Assembly (NCBI GenBank): GCA_002101235.1
Contig: LWTL01000113.1
Span: 1-64,000 of the forward strand
Direction of reading: 5' to 3'
Source: Cycloclasticus sp. symbiont of Bathymodiolus heckerae
GTDB taxonomy: Bacteria > Pseudomonadota > Gammaproteobacteria > Methylococcales > Cycloclasticaceae
Length of the DNA stretch: 64,000 nucleotides
The notes below the pieces were generated by a model. The model was not told where the DNA came from. It worked only from the letters and a program-made list of their open reading frames with translations, and searched no databases. Both the position numbers and the translations under genes were made by a program. This document shows, one piece after another, positions 43,017-53,443 of the stretch; the first letter of the stretch is position 1, and every line of letters begins with the position of its first letter.

Positions 43017-43844
43017 TTTACGCTTCATCCAATCTATACAGTAATTGAATACATCCTCTTTTTCAGGCTCATGATGGAGCTCATGATAAAAATCCTCCCA
43101 TATCTTCAATGTGCATTCCGAACCCGCGCACTCAGCGAACACTGCACTCGCCTTATGACAGGTCAGAGCATCCGCATTGCCATGCATCATCAGTAAAGGA
43201 AAATCCACTAACGACGCTTCCGCCAACAACCTCTCGCCCTCTTCAAGCAACTGCGTGCCAAATTTCGCAGAAATTCTATCGTGATTTAAAGGGTCGCTCC
43301 GATGACTTTCTAACGACGCTTCATCTCGACTTAAAGCATTCAAATCCACCTCATTAGATAATGACAACGTCGGCCAAATTGACTGTATATAGCGACCCAA
43401 CATAACCTTCCATTTTGGCGGTTCAAACGCTGGCTTAAACATTGGCGCACTTAAAATAACGCCTTTATACTCACCAGGGTGCGACAAAGCGTACTTTATC
43501 GTTAAAGTGCCCCCTAGACTATGGCCGTAAATAAAGTGTGGCTTATTGATATCAATTTTTGATGCTTCATATAAAAAAAGATTAATATCCTTCATCATTT
43601 GAGAGAAGTCATTACTATGACCGCGTTGCCCCTCAGACCTACCGTGCCCTCGAAGGTCAAATGACACCACTTCCACACCAAAAGAAGCGTAATACGCGGC
43701 CATCTCTTCGTATCGCCCGCTATGTTCGCCCAAACCATGAATAAGACACATAACCATTACAGGCTCAATATCTGGCTCCCATCTAACTGCATGCATTGGC
43801 GTTCCATCACACGCCAACCACTTTGTTTCACTACGTTTCGCCAT
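43011..43844 (-). CDS. Monoacylglycerol lipase-like alpha/beta hydrolase
   Basis: 277 residues, Hydrolase_4/lysophospholipase family. Oxyanion strand L-I-H-G-L-G-E-H-S-G-R-Y at 34-45, D-L-R-G-H-G-R-S-E-G near 63-72, nucleophile S109 in G-H-S-L-G-G, acid D near 220 in H-G-N-A-D, and a late H-H-E-P near 257-262. Likely splits a monoglyceride or lysophospholipid. It sits between tadA and mltF, which are direct neighbours in many gammaproteobacteria. Confidence 0.88.
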   Translation of the reverse strand: MAKRSETKWLACDGTPMHAVRWEPDIEPVMVMCLIHGLGEHSGRYEEMAAYYASFGVEVVSFDLRGHGRSEGQRGHSNDFSQMMKDINLFLYEASKIDINKPHFIYGHSLGGTLTIKYALSHPGEYKGVILSAPMFKPAFEPPKWKVMLGRYIQSIWPTLSLSNEVDLNALSRDEASLESHRSDPLNHDRISAKFGTQLLEEGERLLAEASLVDFPLLMMHGNADALTCHKASAVFAECAGSECTLKIWEDFYHELHHEPEKEDVFNYCIDWMKRKL

Positions 43845-43956
43845 TCTTTAAAAACCTTCAGCCACATGACCGCTACTTAAACATCGTTATAAAAGTATAG
43901 AGGGTTTAAACGAGGTTACCTAGGGTTTTAACAACACCATAAGTAAGAAAGCGACT

Positions 43957-44403
43957 TTAACGTTTCTTTTTGAAGAACGAGCGTAGTATTTGCGAACACT
44001 CATCAGCAAGAATACCTCCCGACCACTCCACATGGTGATTTGCATAATCTGCTTCTGCTAATGACAATGCGCTACATACTGCTCCACGCTTGGGGTCTTT
44101 AGCACCAAACACAATGCGCTTAATACGTGCATGTTGAATAGCGCCCATGCACATAACGCACGGCTCTAGCGTTATATATAAAGTAGCATCAACAAGTCGG
44201 TAATTTTCAATCTGTTTGCTAGCTGCACGAATAGCAACTATTTCAGCATGCGCGGTAGGGTCACTATTTTTAATCGGTAAATTAAACCCTTCGCCAATAC
44301 ACTCGTCGTCTTTAACAATTAAAGCACCAACTGGCACTTCGCCAACGGCTTCAGCTTCATGCGCTAAAGCAATAGCTTTGCGCATCCAAGCTTCATCATC
44401 CAT
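43957..44403 (-). CDS. tadA: tRNA-specific adenosine deaminase
   Basis: 148 residues. Deaminates A34 to inosine in tRNA-Arg(ACG). Zinc ligands and catalytic residues: H52-A-E54 and P-C82-x-x-C85, the cytidine/deoxycytidylate deaminase signature. Full length. It starts 9 bases after the guaA stop, so it is probably read with guaBA. Confidence 0.96.
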   Translation of the reverse strand: MDDEAWMRKAIALAHEAEAVGEVPVGALIVKDDECIGEGFNLPIKNSDPTAHAEIVAIRAASKQIENYRLVDATLYITLEPCVMCMGAIQHARIKRIVFGAKDPKRGAVCSALSLAEADYANHHVEWSGGILADECSQILRSFFKKKR

Positions 44404-44412
44404 TAAAACAGC

Positions 44413-46002
44413 TTATTCCCATTCAATCGTAGCAGGCGGTTTTCCTGAAATATCATAAGTAACACGAGAAATGCCTGATATTTCGTTAATGATACGGTTA
44501 GACACATGTCCTAAAAAGTCGTAGGGCAAATGCGCCCAACGCGCGGTCATAAAGTCGATGGTTTCTACGGCACGCAAAGCAATAACGTACTCATAACGTC
44601 TACCATCGCCCGTTACACCAACTGATTTGATCGGCAAGAACACAGCAAAAGCTTGGCTGGTTTTATGATACAAATCGTGCTTATACAATTCGCTAATAAA
44701 AATATCATCAGCAAGGCGTAATAACTCTGCGTATTCTTTTTTAACTTCACCTAAAATCCGTACACCTAAGCCTGGGCCAGGGAATGGGTGGCGATAAACC
44801 ATATCTGACGGCAAACCAAGCTCAACACCAATTTCACGCACTTCATCTTTAAACAATTCGCGTAACGGCTCAACTAACTTAAGCTTCATATCTTTAGGTA
44901 AACCGCCCACATTGTGGTGCGACTTAATCAGATGTGCTTTGCCTGTTTTAGCACCAGCAGATTCAATAACATCTGGGTAAATAGTCCCTTGTGCTAGCCA
45001 CTTGGCATTGCTTAGTTTTGCAGATTCTTCATCAAATATTTTAACGAATAAATTACCTATAATAATGCGCTTCTTTTCTGGATCAGACACGTCTTTCAAC
45101 GCATCAAGGTAGCGCTGCTCTGCGTTAACACGTATGACATTAACGCCCATATGTTCTGCAAACATCGCCATCACTTGGTCACCTTCGTTCAAGCGAAGCA
45201 AGCCGGTATCCACAAATACACAAATCAACTGCTCACCAATCGCTTTATGTAACATCGCCGCAACAACTGAAGAGTCCACTCCACCAGACAGGCCTAAAAT
45301 AACTTGATCCGAACCCACTTGTTTCTGAACAGCAGTGATACTGCTATCAATGATGTTTTTTGATGTCCATAGCGCTTCACACGCGCAAATATCCAACACA
45401 AAGCGGCTTAAAATACGCCCGCCTTGTTTTGTATGCGTTACTTCTGGGTGAAACTGTAACCCATAAAAGTGCTTGTCTTCATTCGCCATGCCGGCAATCG
45501 ATGCGCTATCGGTACTCGCCATTAATTTAAATCCGTCTGGCAAATCAACCACCTTATCGCCATGGCTCATCCATACGTCCAACATGCCATAACCTTCTGG
45601 CGTAGCGTGATCTTCTATATCTCTAAGCAACTCAGTATGGCCGCGTGCACGAATACTGGCATAGCCAAATTCTTTATCGGCAGATGCTTCAACTCGACCA
45701 CCCATTTGAACCGCCATCGTCTGCATGCCGTAACAAATACCTAAAACTGGCACTCCTAGTTCAAAAACTACCGACGGTGCTTGTGGCGCATCATCACCTG
45801 TAACGGTTTCTGGCCCACCGGACAATATAATACCATTCGCTTTGAAATCACTAACCGCTTGAGATTCAACATCGTAAGGGTAAATTTCACAGTACACGCC
45901 AATTTCACGTACGCGTCTTGCAATAAGCTGCGTGTACTGCGAACCGAAATCCAGAATAAGGATTTTATGTGCGTGAATATCGCCGTGCTGCTGTGTAGTC
46001 AA
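44413..46002 (-). CDS. guaA: GMP synthase (glutamine-hydrolysing)
   Basis: 529 residues. XMP plus glutamine and ATP gives GMP. Class I glutaminase domain 14-205 with nucleophile C90 in G-I-C-Y-G-M and a later H-P-E pair. ATP pyrophosphatase domain with P-loop G-L-S-G-G-V-D-S-S near 239-247. C-terminal dimerisation domain ending T-x-E-W-E. Second gene of guaBA. Confidence 0.98.
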   Translation of the reverse strand: MTTQQHGDIHAHKILILDFGSQYTQLIARRVREIGVYCEIYPYDVESQAVSDFKANGIILSGGPETVTGDDAPQAPSVVFELGVPVLGICYGMQTMAVQMGGRVEASADKEFGYASIRARGHTELLRDIEDHATPEGYGMLDVWMSHGDKVVDLPDGFKLMASTDSASIAGMANEDKHFYGLQFHPEVTHTKQGGRILSRFVLDICACEALWTSKNIIDSSITAVQKQVGSDQVILGLSGGVDSSVVAAMLHKAIGEQLICVFVDTGLLRLNEGDQVMAMFAEHMGVNVIRVNAEQRYLDALKDVSDPEKKRIIIGNLFVKIFDEESAKLSNAKWLAQGTIYPDVIESAGAKTGKAHLIKSHHNVGGLPKDMKLKLVEPLRELFKDEVREIGVELGLPSDMVYRHPFPGPGLGVRILGEVKKEYAELLRLADDIFISELYKHDLYHKTSQAFAVFLPIKSVGVTGDGRRYEYVIALRAVETIDFMTARWAHLPYDFLGHVSNRIINEISGISRVTYDISGKPPATIEWE

Positions 46003-46085
46003 ACCGAACCTCTTTATGTCTAAACCCTATAAAGCACACACTTTCATCGCATGCGTTTAAGAATGTATTATTTTACGAATATTAC

Positions 46086-47552
46086 TTATCGCTCAATACG
46101 ATAATTTGGCGCTTCTTTCGTAATCATCACATCGTGCACATGGCTTTCACGCATACCTGCACTACTCACACGAACAAATTTTGCTTTGTGACGCATCACT
46201 TCAATACTTTCGCAGCCTGTATAACCCATACTTGCACGCAAACCACCAACCAATTGGTGAACGATGCTCACCATTGTGCCTTTATAAGCAACACGGCCTT
46301 CAATACCTTCTGGAACCAATTTCTCAGCTTCACTGGTATCTTGAAAATAACGATCACTTGAACCTTCTTGTTGCGCCATAGCACCTAACGAGCCCATTCC
46401 TCGGTAACTTTTATACGAACGCCCTTGGAATAATTCAACTTCACCCGGCGCTTCTTCCGTACCGGCTAGCAAACTACCCAACATAACGGTGCTTGCACCC
46501 GCCGCTATAACTTTGGCGACATCGCCTGAAAAACGCACGCCACCATCTGAAATAACCGGAACACCAGTTCCTTTTAGTGCTTGAACTGCATTATCCACCG
46601 CTGTTATTTGCGGCACACCAACACCAGCAACAATACGAGTTGTACAAATTGAACCGGGGCCAACACCCACTTTAACCGCATCTGCTCCAGCCTCAACCAA
46701 CGCCAATGCCGCTTCTCCTGTAGCTATATTGCCACCAATCACTTGTAAATCTGGGTATGTTTTTTTAACCCATGCCACACGATCTAATACGCCTTGAGAA
46801 TGGCCATGCGCAGTATCAACAATAATCACATCCACTCCAGCTTCAACCAATGCTGCAACACGTTCTTCCGTACCAACACCCGTTCCAACTGCTGCGCCTA
46901 CACGCAACTGCTCTTGGCTATCTTTACAAGCTTGAGGGTAATCTTTAGCTTTTTGAATGTCTTTGACAGTAATCATGCCGCAAAGCTGGAAATCATCATT
47001 CACCACCAATACTTTTTCAATGCGGTGCTTATGCAGTAATTTGATCACTTCTTCTTTGCTTGCACCTTCTTTAACAGTGACAAGGTCTTCCTTCGCTGTC
47101 ATGGCTGATTCAATAAGAGCATCTAAGTGTGTTTCGAATCGTAAATCACGACTGGTAACAATACCAACTAAGTCACCCTTATCAAGAACAGGAACGCCTG
47201 AGATATTATGTTTTTGGGTTAACGCCATCACGTCACGAATACTCGTACCCGCTTCAACCGTAATAGGATCTTTAATAACACCACTTTCAAAACGTTTTAC
47301 TTTCGACACTTCAGCCGCCTGCTGCTGAGTCGTCATGTTTTTATGAATAATACCTATGCCGCCTTCTTGAGCCAAAGCAATCGCCAAGCGTGCTTCAGTC
47401 ACCGTATCCATTGCTGCGGAAAGTACTGGGATATTAAGAGAAATGCCGCGAGTGAGCTGTGTTCGTAAACTAACGTCACGGGGAAGTACCGTTGAATGTG
47501 CCGGTACTAGCAAAACATCGTCAAATGTTAAGGCTTCTTGTTCGAATCGCAT
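46086..47552 (-). CDS. guaB: IMP dehydrogenase
   Basis: 488 residues. NAD-dependent oxidation of IMP to XMP, the first committed step to GMP. Barrel with the catalytic loop G-P-G-S-I-C-T-T-R near residue 305, a flap near 400-430, and a CBS pair at about 93-205. Divergent from xseA and 83 bases upstream of guaA. Confidence 0.98.
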   Translation of the reverse strand: MRFEQEALTFDDVLLVPAHSTVLPRDVSLRTQLTRGISLNIPVLSAAMDTVTEARLAIALAQEGGIGIIHKNMTTQQQAAEVSKVKRFESGVIKDPITVEAGTSIRDVMALTQKHNISGVPVLDKGDLVGIVTSRDLRFETHLDALIESAMTAKEDLVTVKEGASKEEVIKLLHKHRIEKVLVVNDDFQLCGMITVKDIQKAKDYPQACKDSQEQLRVGAAVGTGVGTEERVAALVEAGVDVIIVDTAHGHSQGVLDRVAWVKKTYPDLQVIGGNIATGEAALALVEAGADAVKVGVGPGSICTTRIVAGVGVPQITAVDNAVQALKGTGVPVISDGGVRFSGDVAKVIAAGASTVMLGSLLAGTEEAPGEVELFQGRSYKSYRGMGSLGAMAQQEGSSDRYFQDTSEAEKLVPEGIEGRVAYKGTMVSIVHQLVGGLRASMGYTGCESIEVMRHKAKFVRVSSAGMRESHVHDVMITKEAPNYRIER

Positions 47553-47636
47553 ATTATTGTCGCTGGTCGTAGAAAAAGCAGTTCATTATAAGGTATGCTC
47601 CGTTAATTATCATCTATATGGATATTTTTCTGCTTT

Positions 47637-48983
47637 ATGCGCGATAGTCAGTACATCTATAGTGTCTCGCAACTATGTCACGAGACCCGCCTTCTTCTCG
47701 AAGGGACATTTTTAATACTACAAATTGAAGGCGAAATATCAAATATATCGCGCCCTGCTTCCGGCCATATTTATTTCACGTTGAAAGATGAAAAAGCGCA
47801 AGTTCAATGCGCGATGTTTCGCTCCCAAGTAAGAAAAATAGGATTCAAACCTGACAATGGCCTACGCATTCTATTGAAAGCACGCGTTAGCTTGTACGAA
47901 GCACGTGGCAACTTTCAATTAATTGGCGAGCATATGGAAGCCGCCGGTGAAGGCGCACTTCGCCAGCAATTTGAAGCATTAAAACAAAAACTCTCTTTCG
48001 AAGGACTTTTTAATGCTGATACAAAAAAGCAACTCCCTGAATTAGCTAAAAAAATCGGCATTATTACCTCCTCTAGCGGTGCGGCCGTGCATGACATTCT
48101 AACCGTACTTAACAAACGCTTTCCTGCACTACCAGTGCTCATTTATCCCGTAACAGTGCAAGGTGATACGGCTAAGCACCAAGTTGTCGCAGCAATAGAG
48201 CTTGCCAATAAACGTAAAGATTGTGATGTTTTAATTCTTGCAAGAGGCGGCGGTTCATTAGAAGACCTGTGGGCATTCAATGAAGAAATTGTCGCTCGCG
48301 CCATTCATTACTCAAGTATCCCCATCGTAAGCGCAATCGGGCATGAAGTGGACTTCACTATTGCTGATTTTGTGGCAGACCACCGTGCTCCAACTCCCTC
48401 TGCGGCGGCGGAACTCATCAGCCCAGACCAACACCAATGGTTGAATCACTTTAATTATTTAGCTAAACAATTAAGCGAGCATCTAACAAGCGAACTACAC
48501 GAAAAACAACTATATCTAAAGCAATTACAACACCGTCTAAACCGTACACATCCCGGCGCTCAGCTGCAAAATCATGCGCAACGATTGGATGATTGCCAAA
48601 CACGGTTATTACAAACACCTAAACACGCTCTACAACGACACCAATTACGCCTTTCTGAATTAAGCTCTAAACTGCAAAGCAACAACCCTAGGCAACAAAT
48701 TAACGGCCTACAAAAACACCTAACGATATTGCAACAGCGCTTATCTTCACCCATCCAACACAAGTTACAACAAGCACAGATCCGCTTTTCAGCATCCAAT
48801 AAAGGCTTAGAAACCTTGAGTCCCTTAGCAACATTATCCAGAGGTTACAGCATCAGTAAGCGCGCTTCGAATGACGACATTCTAACCAGCGTTAAGCAAC
48901 TTCAATTAGGTGATAAAATCAACATCCAACTAATGGATGGAACATTAGAAACTCAAGTAGATGGAATCAAAAAAAATGCGTAA
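47637..48983 (+). CDS. xseA: Exodeoxyribonuclease VII large subunit
   Basis: 448 residues. OB-fold start L-E-G-T-F-L-I-L-Q-I-E-G-E-I-S-N near 20-35, catalytic domain with G-I-I-T-S-S-x-G-A-A-V-H-D near 140-152, A-R-G-G-G-S-x-E-D-L near 200-209 and G-H-E-V-D-F-T near 240-246. A long coiled-coil-like Q/L/H-rich tail (about 275-400) and a final G-Y-S-I segment follow. With XseB it degrades single-stranded DNA. xseB is not in view. Confidence 0.95.
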   Translation: MRDSQYIYSVSQLCHETRLLLEGTFLILQIEGEISNISRPASGHIYFTLKDEKAQVQCAMFRSQVRKIGFKPDNGLRILLKARVSLYEARGNFQLIGEHMEAAGEGALRQQFEALKQKLSFEGLFNADTKKQLPELAKKIGIITSSSGAAVHDILTVLNKRFPALPVLIYPVTVQGDTAKHQVVAAIELANKRKDCDVLILARGGGSLEDLWAFNEEIVARAIHYSSIPIVSAIGHEVDFTIADFVADHRAPTPSAAAELISPDQHQWLNHFNYLAKQLSEHLTSELHEKQLYLKQLQHRLNRTHPGAQLQNHAQRLDDCQTRLLQTPKHALQRHQLRLSELSSKLQSNNPRQQINGLQKHLTILQQRLSSPIQHKLQQAQIRFSASNKGLETLSPLATLSRGYSISKRASNDDILTSVKQLQLGDKINIQLMDGTLETQVDGIKKNA

Positions 48984-49815
48984 TGTTTATATTCTATTAG
49001 TCAGCTTCTTAGCGACAAATATTGTTCACGCCTTCCCACAACAACATCTCGTGCCCGGCGGCATTGCACTTGTTGAACTTAACAGTGAAGTACAGCCCGA
49101 ACTCTATTACCGTGAACGCAAGGTATTGAGTATTTTAAAAAATGGAACATGGTTAGCCATTGTTGGTATCCCGCTATCATCTAAAGCAGGAACCCATTCA
49201 ATTCTTGATAAAAACACATCCGATAAAACTATTTTCTCTGTCATCGACAAAGAATATCCGGCTCAATACATCACGTTAAAAAAGACGCCTAAAAACAAGC
49301 GCATGATCAACCCCAACAAGGTGGATATGGATCGCATCAACCGAGAAAGAAAAACACTATCCCGTGCATTAGCAACATGGAGCAACGGCACGCCTTATGT
49401 TGATTTCATTCTTCCTGCTCACGGCCGGCTTAGTAGCCCATTCGGATTAAAGCGTTTTTTCAACAACCAAGCACGAAAACCGCACAGTGGTTTAGACATT
49501 GCTGCCCCAAAAGGAACCACTGTTCAAACACCCGCTAACGGCACTATTATTGATGTTGGTGATTATTTCTTTAACGGTAATACTGTACTTGTTGACCATG
49601 GGCAAGGGCTCATTAGCGGCTATTTCCATCTGAGTAAAACACTAGTAAATATTGGCGACAAGGTAGTTCAAGGGCAAAAAATTGCTGAAATTGGCGCAAC
49701 AGGCCGTGTAACTGGCCCGCACTTACATTGGAATGTTTATTTAAACAAAACGAAGGTTGACCCTGCCTTTTTTATTAGCGACCATATGCAACAACTAAAA
49801 ACCAATAAAAATTAA
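48961..49815 (+). CDS. M23 family peptidase (LytM-like), periplasmic
   Basis: 284 residues. An ATG 15 bases further in (48976) gives a cleaner signal peptide ending V-H-A and may be the true start; both overlap xseA. Residues about 160-265 are the M23 domain: S-S-P-F-G-L-K-R, zinc ligand H in K-P-H-S-G-L-D-I-A-A, V-L-V-D-H-G, and the final G-P-H-L-H-W motif. The metal residues are intact, so it may cut peptidoglycan cross-links rather than act as an inert activator. An N-terminal region of about 100 residues precedes it. Confidence 0.88.
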   Translation: MESKKMRNVYILLVSFLATNIVHAFPQQHLVPGGIALVELNSEVQPELYYRERKVLSILKNGTWLAIVGIPLSSKAGTHSILDKNTSDKTIFSVIDKEYPAQYITLKKTPKNKRMINPNKVDMDRINRERKTLSRALATWSNGTPYVDFILPAHGRLSSPFGLKRFFNNQARKPHSGLDIAAPKGTTVQTPANGTIIDVGDYFFNGNTVLVDHGQGLISGYFHLSKTLVNIGDKVVQGQKIAEIGATGRVTGPHLHWNVYLNKTKVDPAFFISDHMQQLKTNKN

Positions 49816-49818
49816 ATC

Positions 49819-50091
49819 ATGCAAATTAAAGACCTTTGTACTAGCTGCGACTGTTGGACTATAACAACCATAGAGAACGACAGTACAACCGCTACGTTCA
49901 CCTGCACGCATTGTAAGAATTCTTTTGAAATGCCCTGGAACACTGAAACACGCACGATTATTCGTTCAATACGCCATAGTCTTAAAAAACGCACAAAAAA
50001 ATACCCCGAACTTCAAGAATTAAAGTTTGCGGGGGATTTTGTAAAACTGGAAGAGAGACCTGACCCTAAACCTGGAACAGGTTGCAAGTAA
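49819..50091 (+). CDS. Small cysteine-rich protein, unknown function
   Basis: 90 residues, starting 3 bases after the M23 gene. C7-T-S-C10 with C12, and C-T-H-C near 29-32, give a likely zinc ribbon at the N-terminus. A basic middle (R-S-I-R-H-S-L-K-K-R-T-K-K near 49-61) and a proline-rich end with a final cysteine follow. No family recognised. Converges on der. Confidence 0.65.
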   Translation: MQIKDLCTSCDCWTITTIENDSTTATFTCTHCKNSFEMPWNTETRTIIRSIRHSLKKRTKKYPELQELKFAGDFVKLEERPDPKPGTGCK

Positions 50092-50101
50092 GCGTTGAAC
50101 C

Positions 50102-51511
50102 TTAACGGTGTTTCTTTGCCTTTGGTCGCTTTTTGTCTCTCACCTTAACTTCCTTACCTTTAGCAATATTCGTCGCTGACTTTCTCGTTTTTTTCGCATA
50201 AGGATTATCAGGCGATTTAAACTCGATCCGTATCGGCGTACCCACTAAGCCAAGCTTTTCTCTAAAGGCATTCATTAAGTAACGCTTATAACTGCCTGGA
50301 ACAGCTACCGTCTGGTTCCCATGAATAATCACCACTGGTGGGTTTTGGCCGCCTTGATGTGCAAACTTCAGCTTAATTCTGCGGCCGCTCACTAAAGGCG
50401 GCTGATGCGCACGAAGCGCGTTTTCTAAAATCTCTGTCAACCGTGGAGTCGACATATCAATCATGGCAGAACGATACAACGCGCCGATTGATTCAAATAA
50501 CTTACCAACACCACTGCCATGTAAAGCAGAAATAAAATAACGCTCGGCATACTCTAAAAAACTCAGTTTAACGTCAATTTGGCGTTTAACTTTCTCGCGC
50601 TGATCTTCGCTTAAACCATCCCATTTATTCAGGCCAATCACTAACGCTCGGCCTGTTTCTAGCACCATGCCTAACAAACTGGCATCTTGATCCGTAACGC
50701 CTTCACTGGCATCAATTAAATAAATAACAACATGCGTATCATCAATCGCGCGCAGGGTTTGAACAATACTGAATTTCTCAATAACTTCCGACACTTTAGC
50801 GCGGCGACGGACACCGGCAGTATCAATTAATGTGTAGTTAGTTCCATCGCGTTCAAAAGGAATAAATACGCTATCGCGCGTTGTGCCTGGCTGATCAAAA
50901 ACGACCACGCGCTCTTCACCCAACAAGCGATTAATTAGCGTTGATTTACCGACATTAGGGCGACCAATAACCGCAACACGAATACCATCACCAGCTAATA
51001 CGTCGTTAAAAGATTCGATTCTCGGTAATATGTCGAACACATGTTTCAACAATTCCATCACGCCCCGACCGTGTGTCGCCGCGACTGGCCAAGGCTTTTC
51101 AAAGCCCATTTTATGGAATTCTGCGATATGCGTATTCGCATCAAGGCCATCAACTTTATTCGCCACCAAGACTACTTGCTTACCTAGCTTACGAAGGTTT
51201 TTGGCAATTTCTTCATCAATAGGGTGAATACCATGACGCGTATCCACCATAAACAAAACAACATCTGCTTCTTCAAGCGCTCGTTCTACTTGCTCTACAG
51301 CAACACCGTCAATACCTTCTGAGGTAGCTGTTATGCCACCTGTATCCACAACCAGTGAACGAATATCACCTCGTTTCACAAGCCCATACTGACGATCCCT
51401 CGTTAAGCCGGGGTAGTCGGCAACAAGCGCATCACGCGTACGTGTTAAATAATTAAATAAGGTAGACTTACCGACATTGGGTCGGCCAACTAATGCAATA
51501 ACCGGTAACAT
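50102..51511 (-). CDS. der: Ribosome biogenesis GTPase Der
   Basis: 469 residues, two tandem GTPase domains and a KH-like C-terminal domain. P-loops G-R-P-N-V-G-K-S-T at 8-16 and again near 181-189, each followed by T-R-D, D-T-G-G/D-T-A-G and N-K-x-D. A basic tail follows. Needed for 50S subunit maturation. 3 bases downstream of bamB. Confidence 0.97.
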   Translation of the reverse strand: MLPVIALVGRPNVGKSTLFNYLTRTRDALVADYPGLTRDRQYGLVKRGDIRSLVVDTGGITATSEGIDGVAVEQVERALEEADVVLFMVDTRHGIHPIDEEIAKNLRKLGKQVVLVANKVDGLDANTHIAEFHKMGFEKPWPVAATHGRGVMELLKHVFDILPRIESFNDVLAGDGIRVAVIGRPNVGKSTLINRLLGEERVVVFDQPGTTRDSVFIPFERDGTNYTLIDTAGVRRRAKVSEVIEKFSIVQTLRAIDDTHVVIYLIDASEGVTDQDASLLGMVLETGRALVIGLNKWDGLSEDQREKVKRQIDVKLSFLEYAERYFISALHGSGVGKLFESIGALYRSAMIDMSTPRLTEILENALRAHQPPLVSGRRIKLKFAHQGGQNPPVVIIHGNQTVAVPGSYKRYLMNAFREKLGLVGTPIRIEFKSPDNPYAKKTRKSATNIAKGKEVKVRDKKRPKAKKHR

Positions 51512-51514
51512 ATT

Positions 51515-52741
51515 TTATTCTTCTGCTTCCGGTTGTACACCGATGCGTAGGGCAGTTATTTCGCCTTTTACATTCTGTATATAAATCAAACCATCATCAA
51601 AAACAGGCGCTTCAATAACGGCGTTATCACTCACTTTTAATCGCCCAACTAATTGCCCATCTGATACGTTTAACACGTGTAGATAACCTTCATAATCAGC
51701 CGTTAACAAGTATTCATCAACCTTTACCAGCGGTGTTAACTGTCTATTTTCGAGTGCATCTTGCTCCCAGTTAAGCCTCCCATCACTTTGATCTGCCGAC
51801 CAAATATGGTTATTAACATCAACAACAAAAATAGACACCCAGTCAGCAACCATCTTTTTAAAGGACGACATCTCTGAACGACGCCATGCAATCTGACCGG
51901 ATCTAACATCTACCGCCACAACGCCACCATTAAACGTTGCTGCATAAATAAAGCGCTCTCCTGCTAATGGGTCAGAATCCACATCCACCATGCGCGACAA
52001 CGCACCTCGCCCTCTAGGAACGGCGACACTGGTTTCCCAAATTTGCAACCCATCCTTTAAACGCAACACCACTAACTTGCCATTAGCGTAACCACTAATA
52101 ACACCGCCACTTTTTACAACCGGTGAACTCGTACCGCGTAAACTAAGCGCAGGCACATCTCTAATGTATGACCATAATTCATTCCCAGTTGCTGCATCTA
52201 GAGTATTAACAGCGCCATCGATACTACGCACGACTAAAAAACCATCTGAAAAACGTGGTATAGACAGTACTTCGCTCGACACCTGGGTTGTCCATGCTGT
52301 ATCGCCATCAGCCATTTTTAGAGCAACGACATCAGCATCCGTTGTTCCAAAGAACACGTGCTCAAAACCAACTTCTAAGCCTCCAGAAATGGGTAGGTTT
52401 GTTTCCACCTCCCACAACGTTGCGCCCGACTTTTGGTCCAATGCAACCACTAACCCTTTATTATCCGCTACAAAGATTTTACCGTCAGACACAACCATTT
52501 CTAATCTAAGAAATCGATCGCCTTGACCAGCGCTCACCTTCTTTCGCCACAGTTCTGTAAGCCCCACTTCTGTGGTTATCTCTGTTAATTCTCGCGGCAA
52601 TGCAGTTTCATCTTCTTCAGAGTAAGTCATCATCTCAATGATGCTACTCTCCATGCTTTTACCTACCGACTTGGTGGATTCCACCATACCGGCACAACCA
52701 GACAGTACTAGGAAAAAAAAGATTAGAGATAGTCTAATCAT
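51515..52741 (-). CDS. bamB: Outer-membrane assembly lipoprotein BamB
   Basis: 408 residues. Lipobox L-S-G-C (C16). The rest is an eight-bladed PQQ-like propeller with repeated W-x-x-x, L-D-x-x-T/S-G-x-x-L-W units. Part of the Bam complex inserting outer-membrane beta-barrels. The start overlaps the yfgM stop by 4 bases (ATGA). Confidence 0.95.
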   Translation of the reverse strand: MIRLSLIFFFLVLSGCAGMVESTKSVGKSMESSIIEMMTYSEEDETALPRELTEITTEVGLTELWRKKVSAGQGDRFLRLEMVVSDGKIFVADNKGLVVALDQKSGATLWEVETNLPISGGLEVGFEHVFFGTTDADVVALKMADGDTAWTTQVSSEVLSIPRFSDGFLVVRSIDGAVNTLDAATGNELWSYIRDVPALSLRGTSSPVVKSGGVISGYANGKLVVLRLKDGLQIWETSVAVPRGRGALSRMVDVDSDPLAGERFIYAATFNGGVVAVDVRSGQIAWRRSEMSSFKKMVADWVSIFVVDVNNHIWSADQSDGRLNWEQDALENRQLTPLVKVDEYLLTADYEGYLHVLNVSDGQLVGRLKVSDNAVIEAPVFDDGLIYIQNVKGEITALRIGVQPEAEE

Positions 52742-53430
52742 TTTTCTGCTGCTTCAACTTCTGTCGTATTACCAGCAAAACTCGCAGGCGGCGGGCCTAA
52801 ATCATCCAATTTAAGCTGAATCAAACGATGGTCTAATGTTGCATTTCTTAACGCAGCAATATAACCATGGCGCGCCTTTTCGACATCGCCTAATAAACGG
52901 TAAGCATCCCCTTTTAAAGCCTCGTACTGACCAATAAACTCACCTGGGTTAATACCGCCCTCCTCAGCTATAACAGAGTCAATATCTGCAATAACTGCCT
53001 TCATCTCTCCATCACCTACCCGAATTCTAAAAGCTCGTACTCGCGCCACATGACGTATAGAACTATTACCATCTGCAACTGCCACTCCTTCAAGAGTTGA
53101 TATTGCTCCTTTTCTATCCCCTGTTTCAACCTGCGCTTTTGCTTTTTGCATACCAGCCAACGGCCCATAAGCCGTATCAGCATAAGATGTCGAAATCTCA
53201 TTCGCTAATAGCAATGCCGCATCAAACTTTGAGTCTTTCATTGATTGCGCCAACTGTTGGTAAAGGTCTGACGCTTCCAATGCATGCGTTTGCGTTTGCT
53301 CTTTCCAGCTTTGCCAGCCAAAAATAGCAAATAAGCTTAGACCTACACCAAAAAAGATGGCTCGAGAATTCTCGGCCCACCATTTCTTTAAACTTTCTAC
53401 TTGCTCTTCTTCTGTTTGATAAACGTCCAT
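52738..53430 (-). CDS. yfgM: YfgM family Sec translocon-associated protein
   Basis: 230 residues. A short cytoplasmic start E-E-Q-V-E-S-L-K-K-W-W, one transmembrane helix (about 24-43) and a periplasmic TPR domain. YfgM joins SecYEG and chaperones such as PpiD. Canonical place between hisS and bamB. Confidence 0.92.
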   Translation of the reverse strand: MDVYQTEEEQVESLKKWWAENSRAIFFGVGLSLFAIFGWQSWKEQTQTHALEASDLYQQLAQSMKDSKFDAALLLANEISTSYADTAYGPLAGMQKAKAQVETGDRKGAISTLEGVAVADGNSSIRHVARVRAFRIRVGDGEMKAVIADIDSVIAEEGGINPGEFIGQYEALKGDAYRLLGDVEKARHGYIAALRNATLDHRLIQLKLDDLGPPPASFAGNTTEVEAAEK

Positions 53431-53443
53431 CGTATCTTCCGTA

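Noticed and set aside
46134-47328. Several plus-strand open frames opposite guaB
   Set aside because: They are antisense shadows of a highly conserved gene; their composition (H, T, C rich) is that of reversed guaB codons.
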